Assembly (NCBI RefSeq): GCF_030463565.1
Contig: NC_134649.1
Span: 4,661,501 to 4,725,500 of the forward strand
Direction of reading: 5' to 3'
From: Pelecanus crispus
Lineage: Eukaryota; Chordata; Aves; Pelecaniformes; Pelecanidae
DNA length: 64,000 bases
The first letter of the stretch is position 1. Each line of letters opens with the position of its first letter. The position numbers and the translations under genes were made by a program. Below the pieces are notes generated by a model, which did not search any database, was not told where the DNA came from, and saw nothing but the letters and a program-made list of their open reading frames with translations. Shown piece by piece: positions 35,101 to 45,400 of the stretch.

Positions 35101-36920
35101 GGGGGAGAGGCAGCCCAGCGCGCGCCCTCTCCTCCCGGCACTGAAGCCCATATGCCAGCAACTCTGACTCAAGTGCATTCAGGGGGATAACAATACAGAT
35201 TATTTTTATTTTTTTAAGTAGCTGATGATATAGTCCTGAACTTGCCTGAAAGCGAGGTGATGTGATTTTATGGAAGAATAAGGATGCTGTGTTGCTTACG
35301 AAGCTCATCAGGCAGCTGGCTTAACATTCGTGACCTCTCTCGAGGGAAAGCACTTTGTAGCAATTTACTCATCTTGGATGCTTCAGGTATTTCTTAATGC
35401 CTTGCCTAAGCAGCGAATCCTTTGCTGCTGAGATAGAGTGCAGTATTAATGTGATTGGAAAGTTTGGGGGTTTGCATTTTAAGTAAACACTCTTTGCTTA
35501 GAGTAGGAGCGGGGACTCTTCTTTTTCTCAGAACTGTAATTTTTATCTCTTGCAGACCATGGCAGTGTTGGCATACTTAACCCTAAAATGACTTCTGGTG
35601 TGCTAAGCTAGGTGTGCCGTGGCACGGGGATGCTGCCAGCACCTCACCTTTTCCTCCTTTTGCGCAAAACTTTAAGCTGTGTTCATTAAGCTGCTTCAAG
35701 CCCACCACTGAGACCGGTGAGCCCAGACCATCTCCTTGGTGAAATCCTTCAGAGACAGCTCTTGAAATGCAGTGTCTCTGCAGGTGGAGCTCGTTGCCGA
35801 ATCCGTGCTTTCGCTGGGGTGCTGCTCGTCCAGAGCCAATAGTTCGGCAGGGCCAGAGAGCACTGGAGGAGGCGGTGAGTGGAGCGTTAGGCCTGTGGTA
35901 CGCAGCACGCGCTTCTCAAAGGCTCCTTTGTTGGGGGGAGGGCTGGCCAGTGTGACTTTTTGGGGAGCGGGGGGGAAAATCCGTAATGGTGCATCTCAAA
36001 CAGCCGGTTGCAGTCACTGATTTGAGTTTCCTTCTAGTTTTCACATGAGGGAGCATTGCTAAGCTGCGTTTAGTTTGCAAGGTCCAGGAAGGAAGCCCTG
36101 CGTTACCTTAGGCAGTCACGGAAAGAAGCGCAACTCCTTTATCGGATGGGATGGTGAAGCTGCTGCACGGTAAACGTTTCTGTGAACCCCTGACGTTTGC
36201 ATTAAAAAGCTTCTGAGTGTGTGGGAAAGACCGGTGACGCTTGGGAGGCTGGTGGTGTCCCGAGATGTCGGTAAGCCTGAGGTCCGTGCTCTTTAGGACG
36301 CGTCAGTAAACACTACGTGCTAGGAGCCAGCAGAAGAATGAGGCTTCAGGGAGCTTTTATTTGGCAACTGGAGGGCCTGCGGGCAGACGTAGGGGCTCTC
36401 CTAGACCCACGCACACTGGGGTATTTTTGTAGCACGCTGTCAGCTGGGCTGTGAGCAAGGGCCGCACCTTTCGCCAGGCCAGGGCAGCGCTGCCGTGGCA
36501 CTGGGAGGGGAGGGTTTGCTTTCGGGGAGGGGTTTGGTTTTTTTGGTTGCTTACAGCAAAGGTGAGGCCGGGCGAGAGCTGAGGCACGGGCTGTGTTGTG
36601 CAGGTGCCAGGAAGCGCGGGGTGGGATTGAGGCGCCCCAGCAGCGCGAGGAATGCCACGCCACGCGAGCAGAACCACACGACGTAACACTAACCTGTGTT
36701 TCCTGCACCTGTCAAAAAAAAAAAAGTGCTCAGGAGTCGGAGGGAACCTAATTTTGTAAACGAGGACTCTAAAGTATCTTATACTGGCGGGGGGGGAACC
36801 CAAACAACACACCCTTGTATTTTTCTTCTGTGAAGGAAATGTATCTCTCTTTGTTCTAGGGGGAGGATTATTACATTTTTAAATAAAGCAAAATGAAATA
36901 AAAGCACAAGGGGCACCACC
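35101..36920 (+). other. LYSMD4: LYSMD4 3' UTR
   Basis: Non-coding sequence from the stop to about 18 nt past a double poly(A) signal at 36882-36902. It is about 1.8 kb long. The open frames on both strands within it show no domain. Confidence 0.7.
36882..36902 (+). terminator. LYSMD4: LYSMD4 poly(A) signals (two AATAAA)
   Basis: AATAAA hexamers at 36882-36887 and 36897-36902 are the first canonical pair after the stop. GT-rich sequence follows (GGGGTGGTGTGGTGG at 36952-36966), as expected for a cleavage and polyadenylation site. Confidence 0.7.
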
Positions 36921-37359
36921 CACCCCAGATGGCTTGCGCTCTTTTTTTTATGGGGTGGTGTGGTGGTTTTTTTTTTTTGTTTGTTTGTCACCACAGCTGG
37001 GCGTCGCGCGGCCCAGCTGAGCGCTTTCCTCGCCACAGCTCCACGGGCCAGGAGATGGAGGCAGCGCCGCATGCCCTGCACTGCCCGGGTTTTCCTCATG
37101 CAAAGGTTGTTTCACACAGCCCCGGTTCGCCGTGCACCGTGTCCTTACTGCCAGTTCCAAAACACAGAACTGTGGCCAGCAGTGGCGCAGCTCTGCCCAC
37201 AACCACCGCACCGGCTTGCTGGCACGCACCCTGTCCAGCTGTCTGTCCATCCACCCGGTGTGCAGCAGCACCAATGGCAGCAAAAGATGGGACCGTCTGG
37301 AGACACCGAGGGCAGGGCTTGTCTTGGGGGCATGGAGCTGAGCCCGCCCAGGGTGGTGT

Positions 37360-37392
<33 letters not shown>

Positions 37393-37619
37393 CAAGTTTC
37401 TGTAAGGGCTTTGTAACAGGATTCTTACAGAGCCTCAGATCTTAATTTGACTGTAATGGTGTGCACATGTCCCCCAAATGCACAGTGACTGAAGGAACCA
37501 TTGCTGCGGTGGAAGAACCACTACTTCCAGGCCACTACTTTCGGATGCCGGGAGAGGGGCCACGATGCGCTGCGCGCACACGCGCTCTGCAAACACGAGA
37601 GAGGCGGGAGTACACAGTA
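36921..37619. other. Short intergenic spacer between convergent LYSMD4 and MEF2A
   Basis: About 0.7 kb separates the predicted 3' ends of the two convergent genes. It includes a T29 tract at 37362-37390 and several chance frames. No gene is recognised. Confidence 0.6.
37362..37390. repeat. Poly(T) tract, 29 nt
   Basis: The longest homopolymer in the window. It sits between the two convergent 3' ends. It may be the remnant of a retroposed tail or slippage; no element body is recognised. Confidence 0.9.
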
Positions 37620-37716
37620 AAAGCCAGTATCTTTACTTTAGTGATTGCAGAATACAAATATTTTACAACAACCTCTAGCATTTTCTTAACCGTTTGATAA
37701 AAAGTTCACTAGAATA

Positions 37717-37722
37717 TTTATT
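37717..37722 (-). terminator. MEF2A: Candidate MEF2A poly(A) signal
   Basis: Minus-strand AATAAA near the end of the AT-rich 3' UTR. Use of this site is inferred; other TTTATT occurrences upstream could give shorter 3' UTRs. Confidence 0.45.
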
Positions 37723-39205
37723 GTATATTGAAGAAAAAACAACACATTCAGGGAAAAAAACTGAGATTAACTTACTCTTTTTTCTTAAAAGATTCGTCTC
37801 AAGGATGGCAACAAAGTCCAGCTTGTGCCGCCAAACGGCTTATCATCATTAAACCGTGAACAGCTTCTTTGTGAACTGTTGACTACAAACATTTACCAAA
37901 TACATAAATCTCTTTTAAAAAAGCCATTTTAAATATAGCAAAGCAGTGTTCTCTTGCACAGCAAAGTGAAGAAAGTTTCTACTAAGATTTAAATGTTTAC
38001 ATTTGTTAAGTCTTTCTTTCACATTCTGATTTAACTTCTTCCCATGATCAATTGCTAGGAGTTATTTTGTTCCTTATTTACTATGTATTTCTTGTGCGCG
38101 CAGTAATTCGCAAGTTTCTGATGCATTAGTGTCCTTTAAGTGAAAGGCAAGGCTAAAGCATTTTTCTCTGACGAATCCCTGATAACGTGTATTTTTAAAC
38201 ACCATAGTGAGAGCTTGGAGATGGAGAGGTGATTTGTCACAATAGCAGATAAAAATCTTAAATCATTCAGACGTGAATGGGTTCAGACTCGGATCAGATC
38301 CACTTGCAACTTCATATTTATAGTTAATTAAAAAAAAGTATTTTTTTTTTACCTGTTGAAATATCTGTGCTATGTCGTCTTTTTTTTTTTTTTTATAAAA
38401 CATTTTTACAATTCCTAAAAAAGTACGTTCCAAAGTTCGATACTTGTTATTAAAAATCAGGATTCCCATTTATTCAACGGTACGAGATTCTCGCCCTGAG
38501 GCGGGAGGTCTGTGAAAAGACTTGTTCTGCTGAGTCTGGCGGAGGGTTTGGGGCAACCTAGGAGCAGTCCCGTCAGCGGTTCTTAAGAACTGATTATTTT
38601 TTTGTTTTGTTTTTAATTCATTGGTGCAATTTCAATACAAACTCTAACCCTTACGTAGCTTTTTTTTCTTTTAAGAAAACAGTAATCATACTGTTTAAAA
38701 ACCTGCATAGAAATAAAGACTATTGAGATACAGTCAGCAAAGCCATCTTATAAGGCACACAAGAAAATAGACAGTAAATGTGAATGCAGAACTCCCACTC
38801 GGATGTACAGCAAAGTTCATATATGTGCATAAATAAAGAAAAAAAATCACATAACTTTTCAGAGCATTAAAGGTTCTCAGAAGCGGTAAGTGAATTCAGT
38901 CACTTTGGAAACAAGAGTTGCCATCAGAAAGAGCCTCAGTTTCCTCTGCTTCTGCAAGCCCGTAACTAACTGCAACAACTGGAGAGCCACTTCCAAAGGG
39001 AAGCGGCTGAAACGAACCGAAACCTGTCCGGGTTCGGGATTTTTTGAAGTTACCATGACAAGAGGAGACGGGTTTGGAAGCCGTACGCGCTGACCTTGTT
39101 CTTCAGTCACACGTTAAAGCAAGCGGCCGAGCAGACAGCTGTCCCCGCTGGATTTCCGTTTCTCACACTTCTTAGTCACAGTATCAAGTAATTTTTTTCC
39201 AATTA

Positions 39206-39217
39206 CCCCCCCCCCCC
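39206..39217. repeat. C12/G12 homopolymer
   Basis: Twelve consecutive C on the plus strand, so G12 in the MEF2A transcript. It is a likely length-variable site and a sequencing weak point. Confidence 0.85.
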
Positions 39218-39344
39218 AATTATTAAAAAATAAAAAATTTAATAAATATCAGGGATAACTTTAAAGGAATTTGGATAATAAAAGAGCACTGTAGTTTCTT
39301 CCCCAGTACAAGAACCACCAGCAGTAAGATCGATTTATTCATAT

Positions 39345-39760
39345 CTACGCGATCTGGTTCGCAGTACAACGAATGCCTCCCGCGTGGGGGAAGGCGAGAC
39401 GTGGAACCGGGGCCTGGAAAGGGACCAGATTGCAACGGGGGAGGAACCCTCCCCAGCGCGAAATCGGCTCCACGGAGGCAGGCTGCCGTAAGCCGGCGTA
39501 CCCAGGTTTTGGCTCCCGAGACATCTTGCCGCCCAGGCGCGGCTTTTACCCGCTCCGAGGGACGGTCTGAGCGGGGCCCGGACGTCACCGGGAGAGACGG
39601 CGCTGCCCGTGCTGTCCCTGTCACGGCACGGCCAGATTCTGCAAGTAAGATCAAGCTCCCGGAACCAAAGCGCAACCCAAACACCCTTCTCGGAGCCAGC
39701 TGTCGGACACGAGGGGTCTCCGGATCCCTCGCTCTATCTCACAGAAGCAGCGAAGAGGAA
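39345..39760. promoter_or_regulatory. CpG-rich island inside MEF2A 3' UTR
   Basis: About 40 CpG dinucleotides by eye in roughly 400 bp, with sharp edges against strongly AT-rich 3' UTR. It contains the CRE-like GGACGTCACC near 39580. The frames through it (39401-39778 + and 39223-39684 -) have no recognisable domain. It could be an antisense promoter, a methylation-sensitive element or an insertion. Confidence 0.45.
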
Positions 39761-41299
39761 CAGCAACTTTATTTCTGAGGCTTTCTCCCAAACCACTTAC
39801 CAACTTCAAAAACCATTTGTGCTCATCTGATATGCATTATTTCCCTATCATGAGAAATTAGGTCAAGTTTTTCCACTTTTTTTTTTTTTTTCCCCCTCCT
39901 CAGAAGAGGCAGTTTTAAAATGATGCCTTAAAATGTGTTGTAACAGATTTTTTATATTTATGCAGGATGAACTTAACACCGGATTTTTTTTTTTTTTGCC
40001 ACTTTGCTATTTATATACATATATATAAAATGTATAATGAAGCTTAACCATACAGCACAGAGATTACAATTGAACGGCACACATTCACCACCAGTGAGGG
40101 GGACAACCCCTTTATACACCCTTTGAAAAATCTGGATAATAATATTAATAATAATTAAAATTCGAAGAAAGGACAGTATATTTAACAAAATAGTAAATAT
40201 TAAACAGTGAATACTCTACTTAATAAGGACCTCGCCTTTTTTCAAGTTGGCGTCAATCCACAAAAATATACTTTTTAATCTGGTGAACGTACAATACATA
40301 GGTACTTACACCGAAGGTGATAATATACTTAGGATACTATATACACAAAGAGTTTGGCTCAAATTTAAATTTACATATAAGTGTTCATGGCTTATTTTTC
40401 CCCCAAGGTTCCGCCTGCAAGTTTTTCCTTTTCATCTTCGAAAGCAAAAACTAGAAAGTCAAAATAAGATAAAACTATACTCTACAAAAAAGCTACAACA
40501 TACAGCTTTGGCTTATATAAATAATTCATAGCAGAATGTGTTCAAAAGTACTGTATATAACTTTATATATAGTCTTCAATTCATTAGGGTATTGTTTTCT
40601 TTAATATAAAATATACACAAGCTAAAATCCGTTTCTATATTTTTCAAAGGTATGAACGTAAAAACAAATTTGTCAAACATATTCCAATTATAACTTAATA
40701 TATTAATTTTATTTTGTTAATGTTCTATTTGCTAGGCTAATATTTTCTGAATATTTCATGCGAGTTCTCTATGTCTCTCTTTCACTCATTAAAAAAATCA
40801 ATTCTTTGACCCAATATGCTTTTTTTTTTTTTTTTTTTGCACGTGCAAAACAGGGTTTTTGTTTGTTTGTTTGTTTTATTTCTTATAGCATCAGCCCTTC
40901 TCCATGCACCCTCTGCAATAGAGACCCATGCCAGGTTGGGTAATATAAAGGTCGTTTTATGTACAGTATTGCTTTCTTCTTCCTGCTTTTCTACTGCTCT
41001 GCTGCTACAAAGCATTATTTCTTAACTACAAGTAACCATACAGCTTGAATAAAACACGCAAGGGACATTACTACAGGCGAGCCCTCTCGGTTTCTGCAAT
41101 CTAGTGTGGTAGGATTATAATGCGGGTACAATGTTTCTTTGCAAAACAGGTTATATTATTAAAACACCAAGTCCGGGTAAGTGCCAGGCTAGATCAATAC
41201 CTATAGGATTGTTCTGTTACATTTTACCATGGGACATCTGCAGCTATACAAGAAGTTTGTCGTAAGTGCCTGATGATTTTGTGTATGCTACACACACTA

Positions 41300-41360
41300 G
41301 CACATATATATGCATGTGAAGATATATATATGCACGTATGTATATACATATAAATATACT
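41300..41360. repeat. TA/CA-rich microsatellite-like stretch in MEF2A 3' UTR
   Basis: Interrupted TATATA, TGCATG and TGTATATACATA units. Similar stretches occur in the neighbouring intron at 42475-42520 and 42775-42808. Confidence 0.7.
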
Positions 41361-41444
41361 TATGTCATGTCCTTATTTATAAATTTAGATATGTCAGGAC
41401 AGTTCATTTTGAGAACGCAAAACTGAAGAGGCAACACTGCGAGT

Positions 41445-41793
41445 TTATGTCACCCACGTGTCCATCCTCATTCGTTTTACCGATGGACTCTCCCTATCTT
41501 CGGAATTCGGTGGCCTTCCCAGCACGACAGGCGAATGGAAATCGCTTCTCGGGTCTTCCCGATCGCTGCCGTCGTAGGAGCTGCTGGAGCTGCTGAGACT
41601 GTCGACAGGAGAGCGACCCATTTCCTGCCGCGACTGCTGCTGCTGCTGCTGCTGCTGCGCTTGTGGCTGCTGCTGCGGGAACCCAGAGGGAGTTACACGG
41701 TCCCGGGGAGGTGAAATTGGTTCAGATTTTATGTTGATGTTTTGGTTGGTATTAATGGATAAATTTGAACCCTGAGATAGCTGGCTGCCAGTA
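41445..41793 (-). CDS. MEF2A: MEF2A terminal coding exon: SUMO switch, polyQ, serine tract and C-terminal basic tail
   Basis: This exon encodes the C-terminal transactivation region of myocyte enhancer factor 2A, a nuclear MADS-box activator of muscle and neuronal genes. Acceptor CTTTTTCCCAG lies at 41794-41804; one base completes a split codon, and the stop TAA is at 41445-41447. In order it carries [18 protein letters not shown], then IKSEPISP (41709-41732), which is the known phosphorylation-dependent sumoylation motif with acceptor Lys followed by Ser-Pro. A glutamine tract [14 protein letters not shown] follows, then [10 protein letters not shown], a serine run, an acidic stretch, and the basic C-terminal tail [12 protein letters not shown] that contributes to nuclear localisation. 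The first residues of the longer open frame (MVFLFPS) are intronic. The polyQ lacks the long proline-rich extension seen in mammals. Confidence 0.97.
41634..41657 (-). repeat. MEF2A: (CAG)8 coding trinucleotide repeat in MEF2A
   Basis: Eight uninterrupted CTG on the plus strand, so CAG in the sense strand, encoding eight consecutive glutamines. A shorter CAG/CAA/CCA tract is adjacent at 41658-41678. Pure triplet runs of this sort are prone to length change. Confidence 0.95.
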
Positions 41794-42301
41794 CTGGGAA
41801 AAAGAAAAACCAAAAGGCAGAAATAAGAAAACTCGAAAAAGGAAAAGAAAGTGACAATTCACGTGTCTGCGTGATGGTGCGGTCTTGTGGTTCAACACCC
41901 TCACAATGAGTATGTAAATAAATGCAGCTTACTGAAGCGAAGAAACAAAGTTGAAAAAAGTGTTAATTAGAGGTCTGAATCATTTATAGAAGTTACAAGC
42001 AAACAGAAATCTTTCCAAACGTTTAAGTTCATCATGCAGGTGACTCCTTTGTAAGAAGCTGGGCCTGCAGGGACACGGCTCGGCAGACAGAGTACAGAAC
42101 TCACGGAAAAAAGGGAACAACATGGAACGTGAATTGGCTCTTGCAGCCAAGGAGCAAACTTGAAAGGCACCGCACCATCACCAGCAGACAAGAAATTAAA
42201 ATGGTCTCGTGCTAAATATTCCCCCCATGCAGATGATGCAGCTTGAAGTGGCAGAAGTTCCCGACTGGATGCGGTACTGTACGGGTATCGGATCTACTTA
42301 C
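41794..42301 (-). other. MEF2A: MEF2A intron (last)
   Basis: A short intron of 508 bp with donor GTAAGT (plus 42296-42301) and acceptor TTTTTCCCAG. It splits a valine codon, GT|T. Nothing else is recognised in it. Confidence 0.9.
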
Positions 42302-42428
42302 ACGAGGGAGCTGAGGGCTGCTGGACCGAGATGGTGCTGTTGCCAGGCAGATACCTGCCCTAAAGACAGCATTCCTGGGGAGTTAAATCCCTGCAAGGCA
42401 GACAGGTCTGCGCTAGTCAAAGAGTAAT
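42302..42428 (-). CDS. MEF2A: MEF2A internal exon, 127 bp ([15 protein letters not shown] region)
   Basis: Acceptor TTTCCCTTTCAG is followed by two bases that complete an aspartate codon. Then come [19 protein letters not shown] and [20 protein letters not shown], ending SL plus a split valine codon before donor GTAAGT. This is part of the MEF2A transactivation domain. It joins in frame to both neighbouring exons (phase 1 in, phase 2 out). No frameshift or stop occurs within the exon; the stop seen beyond SSLV is intronic. Confidence 0.96.
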
Positions 42429-45400
42429 CTGAAAGGGAAAAACAAATAAACAAGAAAGCAGTTGATAGATCTATTTTTTTATATATACATGCATATATAC
42501 ACACATACATATATTTTAAAAAGTGAGTATATGCGATACGCACGCGCGCACACACAAATACAAAGGCTTTCTGCCCAAAACAAAGGCAGGCAAGTGACCC
42601 AAAGGAGTCCACACATGAAAACTTTGCAGTCTGGGAGCACTCCTCCTAACTTCACAAGGAGCTTAAGAGGACATAAGCCTCCAAATGACAATGTTTTTGC
42701 ATTCTGCTTTCAATTCCTAGATGTTGCTGTCTCATATAGCTGCTTCTAAACCCACAGGTGCAACACATTTATGCTTTTATATATATTTTTTTATATATAT
42801 ATATATGTGCCTCTTACAGTAAGACAAGTATCTGCATTTTTACAGATTTTAGTCTGCATGGAAATTTCAAAGTGAAACAAAAAGGGAAGAATTAATACAA
42901 GTCATTAGAAAGGAATGGCGTTTCTAGCACTGAACTTACTAAAGAAGTCCCAACTCTGGCTCAGTTCCCCGAGGGCAGGCAGCAGTCAGAGGAGACGCAG
43001 AGACCATTTGGCTGCCTCGCGTTACAAAGCGGGTCACTGTCCTACAACCCATATCCAAAACCACCCAGCGGAAGGAGCAGCGCTGGCTGCGTGGGCCCAG
43101 CTGGGACCCCCGAAAGGCAGGGACCGCTGCACGTGAGCTGCAGCCCGGGCGGAGGCACAGGCAGGGGCAGGGGACGGATGCCTGAGGGATGGGTGACCAA
43201 AGTCACTGCCGCTGGGAGCCTCCGAGACCCCTCCGTTTGTGCCCTCCTGCTGTAATGCATCACATTCTCCCTCTGCCCACAACAGCTTCGCTCGTTACTT
43301 TATGTCTGATTGAACGGTCACCTCTGTGTCAAATAAACAGAAAGAAACCTCTTTATTTAGAACAAAACATTATAATTGTTTAGAAAGACAACTTAGCAGA
43401 AAATACAATATATTCCTAATCAACAGTCAGTGACTGGCTGTTAGTTTTGGCTAGGCCAGAATGCTTAGACAGTTCTCACTTCATTCACACAGGGGAAGTT
43501 ATTTTCACTTTATCACTCACGCTTTTCTTTCAGGTTTTAAAACAAAGCCGCAAACACTTCTCTGCTTTTAATTATTTTGCAATACAGCTTCCTTAAAATA
43601 ATCTCTAGTTTCGTGAGAATGCGACAAAACGCTAGCAGCCAAACCTATTTGATACTGCCCGCAGACGAACCAAAAATTCTGCTTAAGTAGGGCCCGTGTT
43701 TTGTTTTATGCTTGGGTTTAGGTTTTTTGGGTTTTTTTAGTATTGTCCTAAAGTGCCAGCACCGTTATGACTTGTCTCTCTCGAGACAGGCTTTCTCAAA
43801 CAGTTGCCCCACTCCCATCCACCAACTCGTTTGCTGTGGACAACTTCCAGGTCTCCCTTTCACCAGGTTACAAAGGCGGGCAAGCCCAGTGCCAGCAGGG
43901 CGCCGGCCTCTCGGAGCCGGGTACGCACGACTGCGAGAACCCCCTGGGGACCTCGGGCAGCCCGGCTGCACCCAGCAAGTGAAGCTACTTAAGCTGCCTT
44001 TTTGTTTCATTTCTTCTCAGTTGACATTTTTATTGGAACTCTGAAAAACCCTCACAAGTATTTCTGCGCAGATTTGGAAAGGTTTTTCCCAAGCTGATCA
44101 GTTCAAAGCCCTTTTGCAAGACTAAACTAAAAACAGAAAAAAAAAAAATCCAACCCTCCAATGACTAAGACATGCACTCAACCTTCAAAGCAGCCAGACC
44201 TATGGCAGTGTGGAAGTGTAGTACATGTAAATCCTTGAGATGGATGTGCTGCGCTGCACCAGTGGGATTTCTGTGAGAGCAGACCTGAAGAAAATGTTTA
44301 TAGGAATTCAGTTTCCATGTGGGTTTTGTTGGGGTTTTTGGGGGTTTTGTTTTTGGTTTGGTTTTTTTTTTTTTTTTTTTTGCAATTACAGATCATATGA
44401 TACTGGACAATTAACTTCTGGTACTTTAGACAGAACATGTCCAATGACAGGGTTTGAGGAGATACTTTTCCAAAGAATACATATGCCACTACACAATTAG
44501 CTGCATTATAATTTCCCTAAATAATCATATATACCTGCTAGCAGGAAAAGCAGCACACCAATTTCTATACATGAGTGGCTTGATGCAAGATGGAAAAGTC
44601 ATTCAGACAAAAGAGTGCCTTCTACGTGACGGAAACCATTACTGCTGGGACCCTAACAACAAGATACCTTTGAAGTTTGTGCCTTTGCAAAGTAACTGAC
44701 CTAAAGCCAGTAACATAATTTATGGCTAGATATGCTCTGGCAAGTGTAAGTTACTATTTAACTGATCTCTGTGGGTTTTGAGTATTTTTTTTTAAATGCC
44801 TAGATTGTTTTAGAACGAGTAACTCGGTTCCTTCTGGCCCTTCCTCCAGCAATCTGCAGAAAGAGTATTTCTCCAGCAAAACAAATTATATAGAATAGTG
44901 TATCTGTGCAAAACTAATATCCAATGTTTTAAATTAAGGATCTAAGAGCTGAATCTATCCCTTCCAGCCCTGCAAAAAACCCAGAAAAACAATTTAGGTA
45001 TCTAAATTTTATCTTAGTCCTTGGACTGCAAAACCAAAATTGCTATGTAAGTGGTGACTCCCCTGAGAATATCCAGATGACAACTTAGTTTTAACATCAG
45101 ATTTCTTTTTGCGAATCCCCTGAAAGGCTCAATCTAACCGAAACAATTTTAAAGCGTCTGAAAAACACTAAAGGCTAAAAGCTTTTCACAAATTATTGCA
45201 TTATCAAAGGAAATGGACTGGTTTTTAAAATCGTATCTCGATGATAACAGCACTTGTCCACTGCGTAGGACACCAGTTTGAGCTGTCTCTGCTGCTTCCT
45301 GAGATTCAGACCACAGTCCCTCTCACCCAAAAAGCCTGTTTTAGCCATCAGCTTCTAGGTTATTCTGGATGAGGGAGGCACACGACACTGCTTCCCGAAA

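Larger units (their letters stand above)
37620..41444 (-). other. MEF2A: MEF2A 3' UTR (distal end approximate)
   Basis: AT-rich sequence follows the MEF2A stop codon on the minus strand. A minus-strand AATAAA is present at 37717-37722 (TTTATT on the plus strand). The 3' UTR-like composition continues to about 37.62 kb, where GC-rich unrelated sequence begins, so the end is uncertain by about 100 nt. Notable contents are a C12 run at 39206-39217 (plus-strand reading), a CpG-rich insert at 39345-39760 and TA/CA microsatellite sequence at 41300-41360. A ~3.8 kb 3' UTR is in line with the long 3' UTRs known for MEF2 genes. Confidence 0.65.

Noticed and set aside
41794-41813. MVFLFPS start of the terminal MEF2A open frame
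   Set aside because: These codons translate the polypyrimidine tract and acceptor of the last intron. They are not exon sequence.
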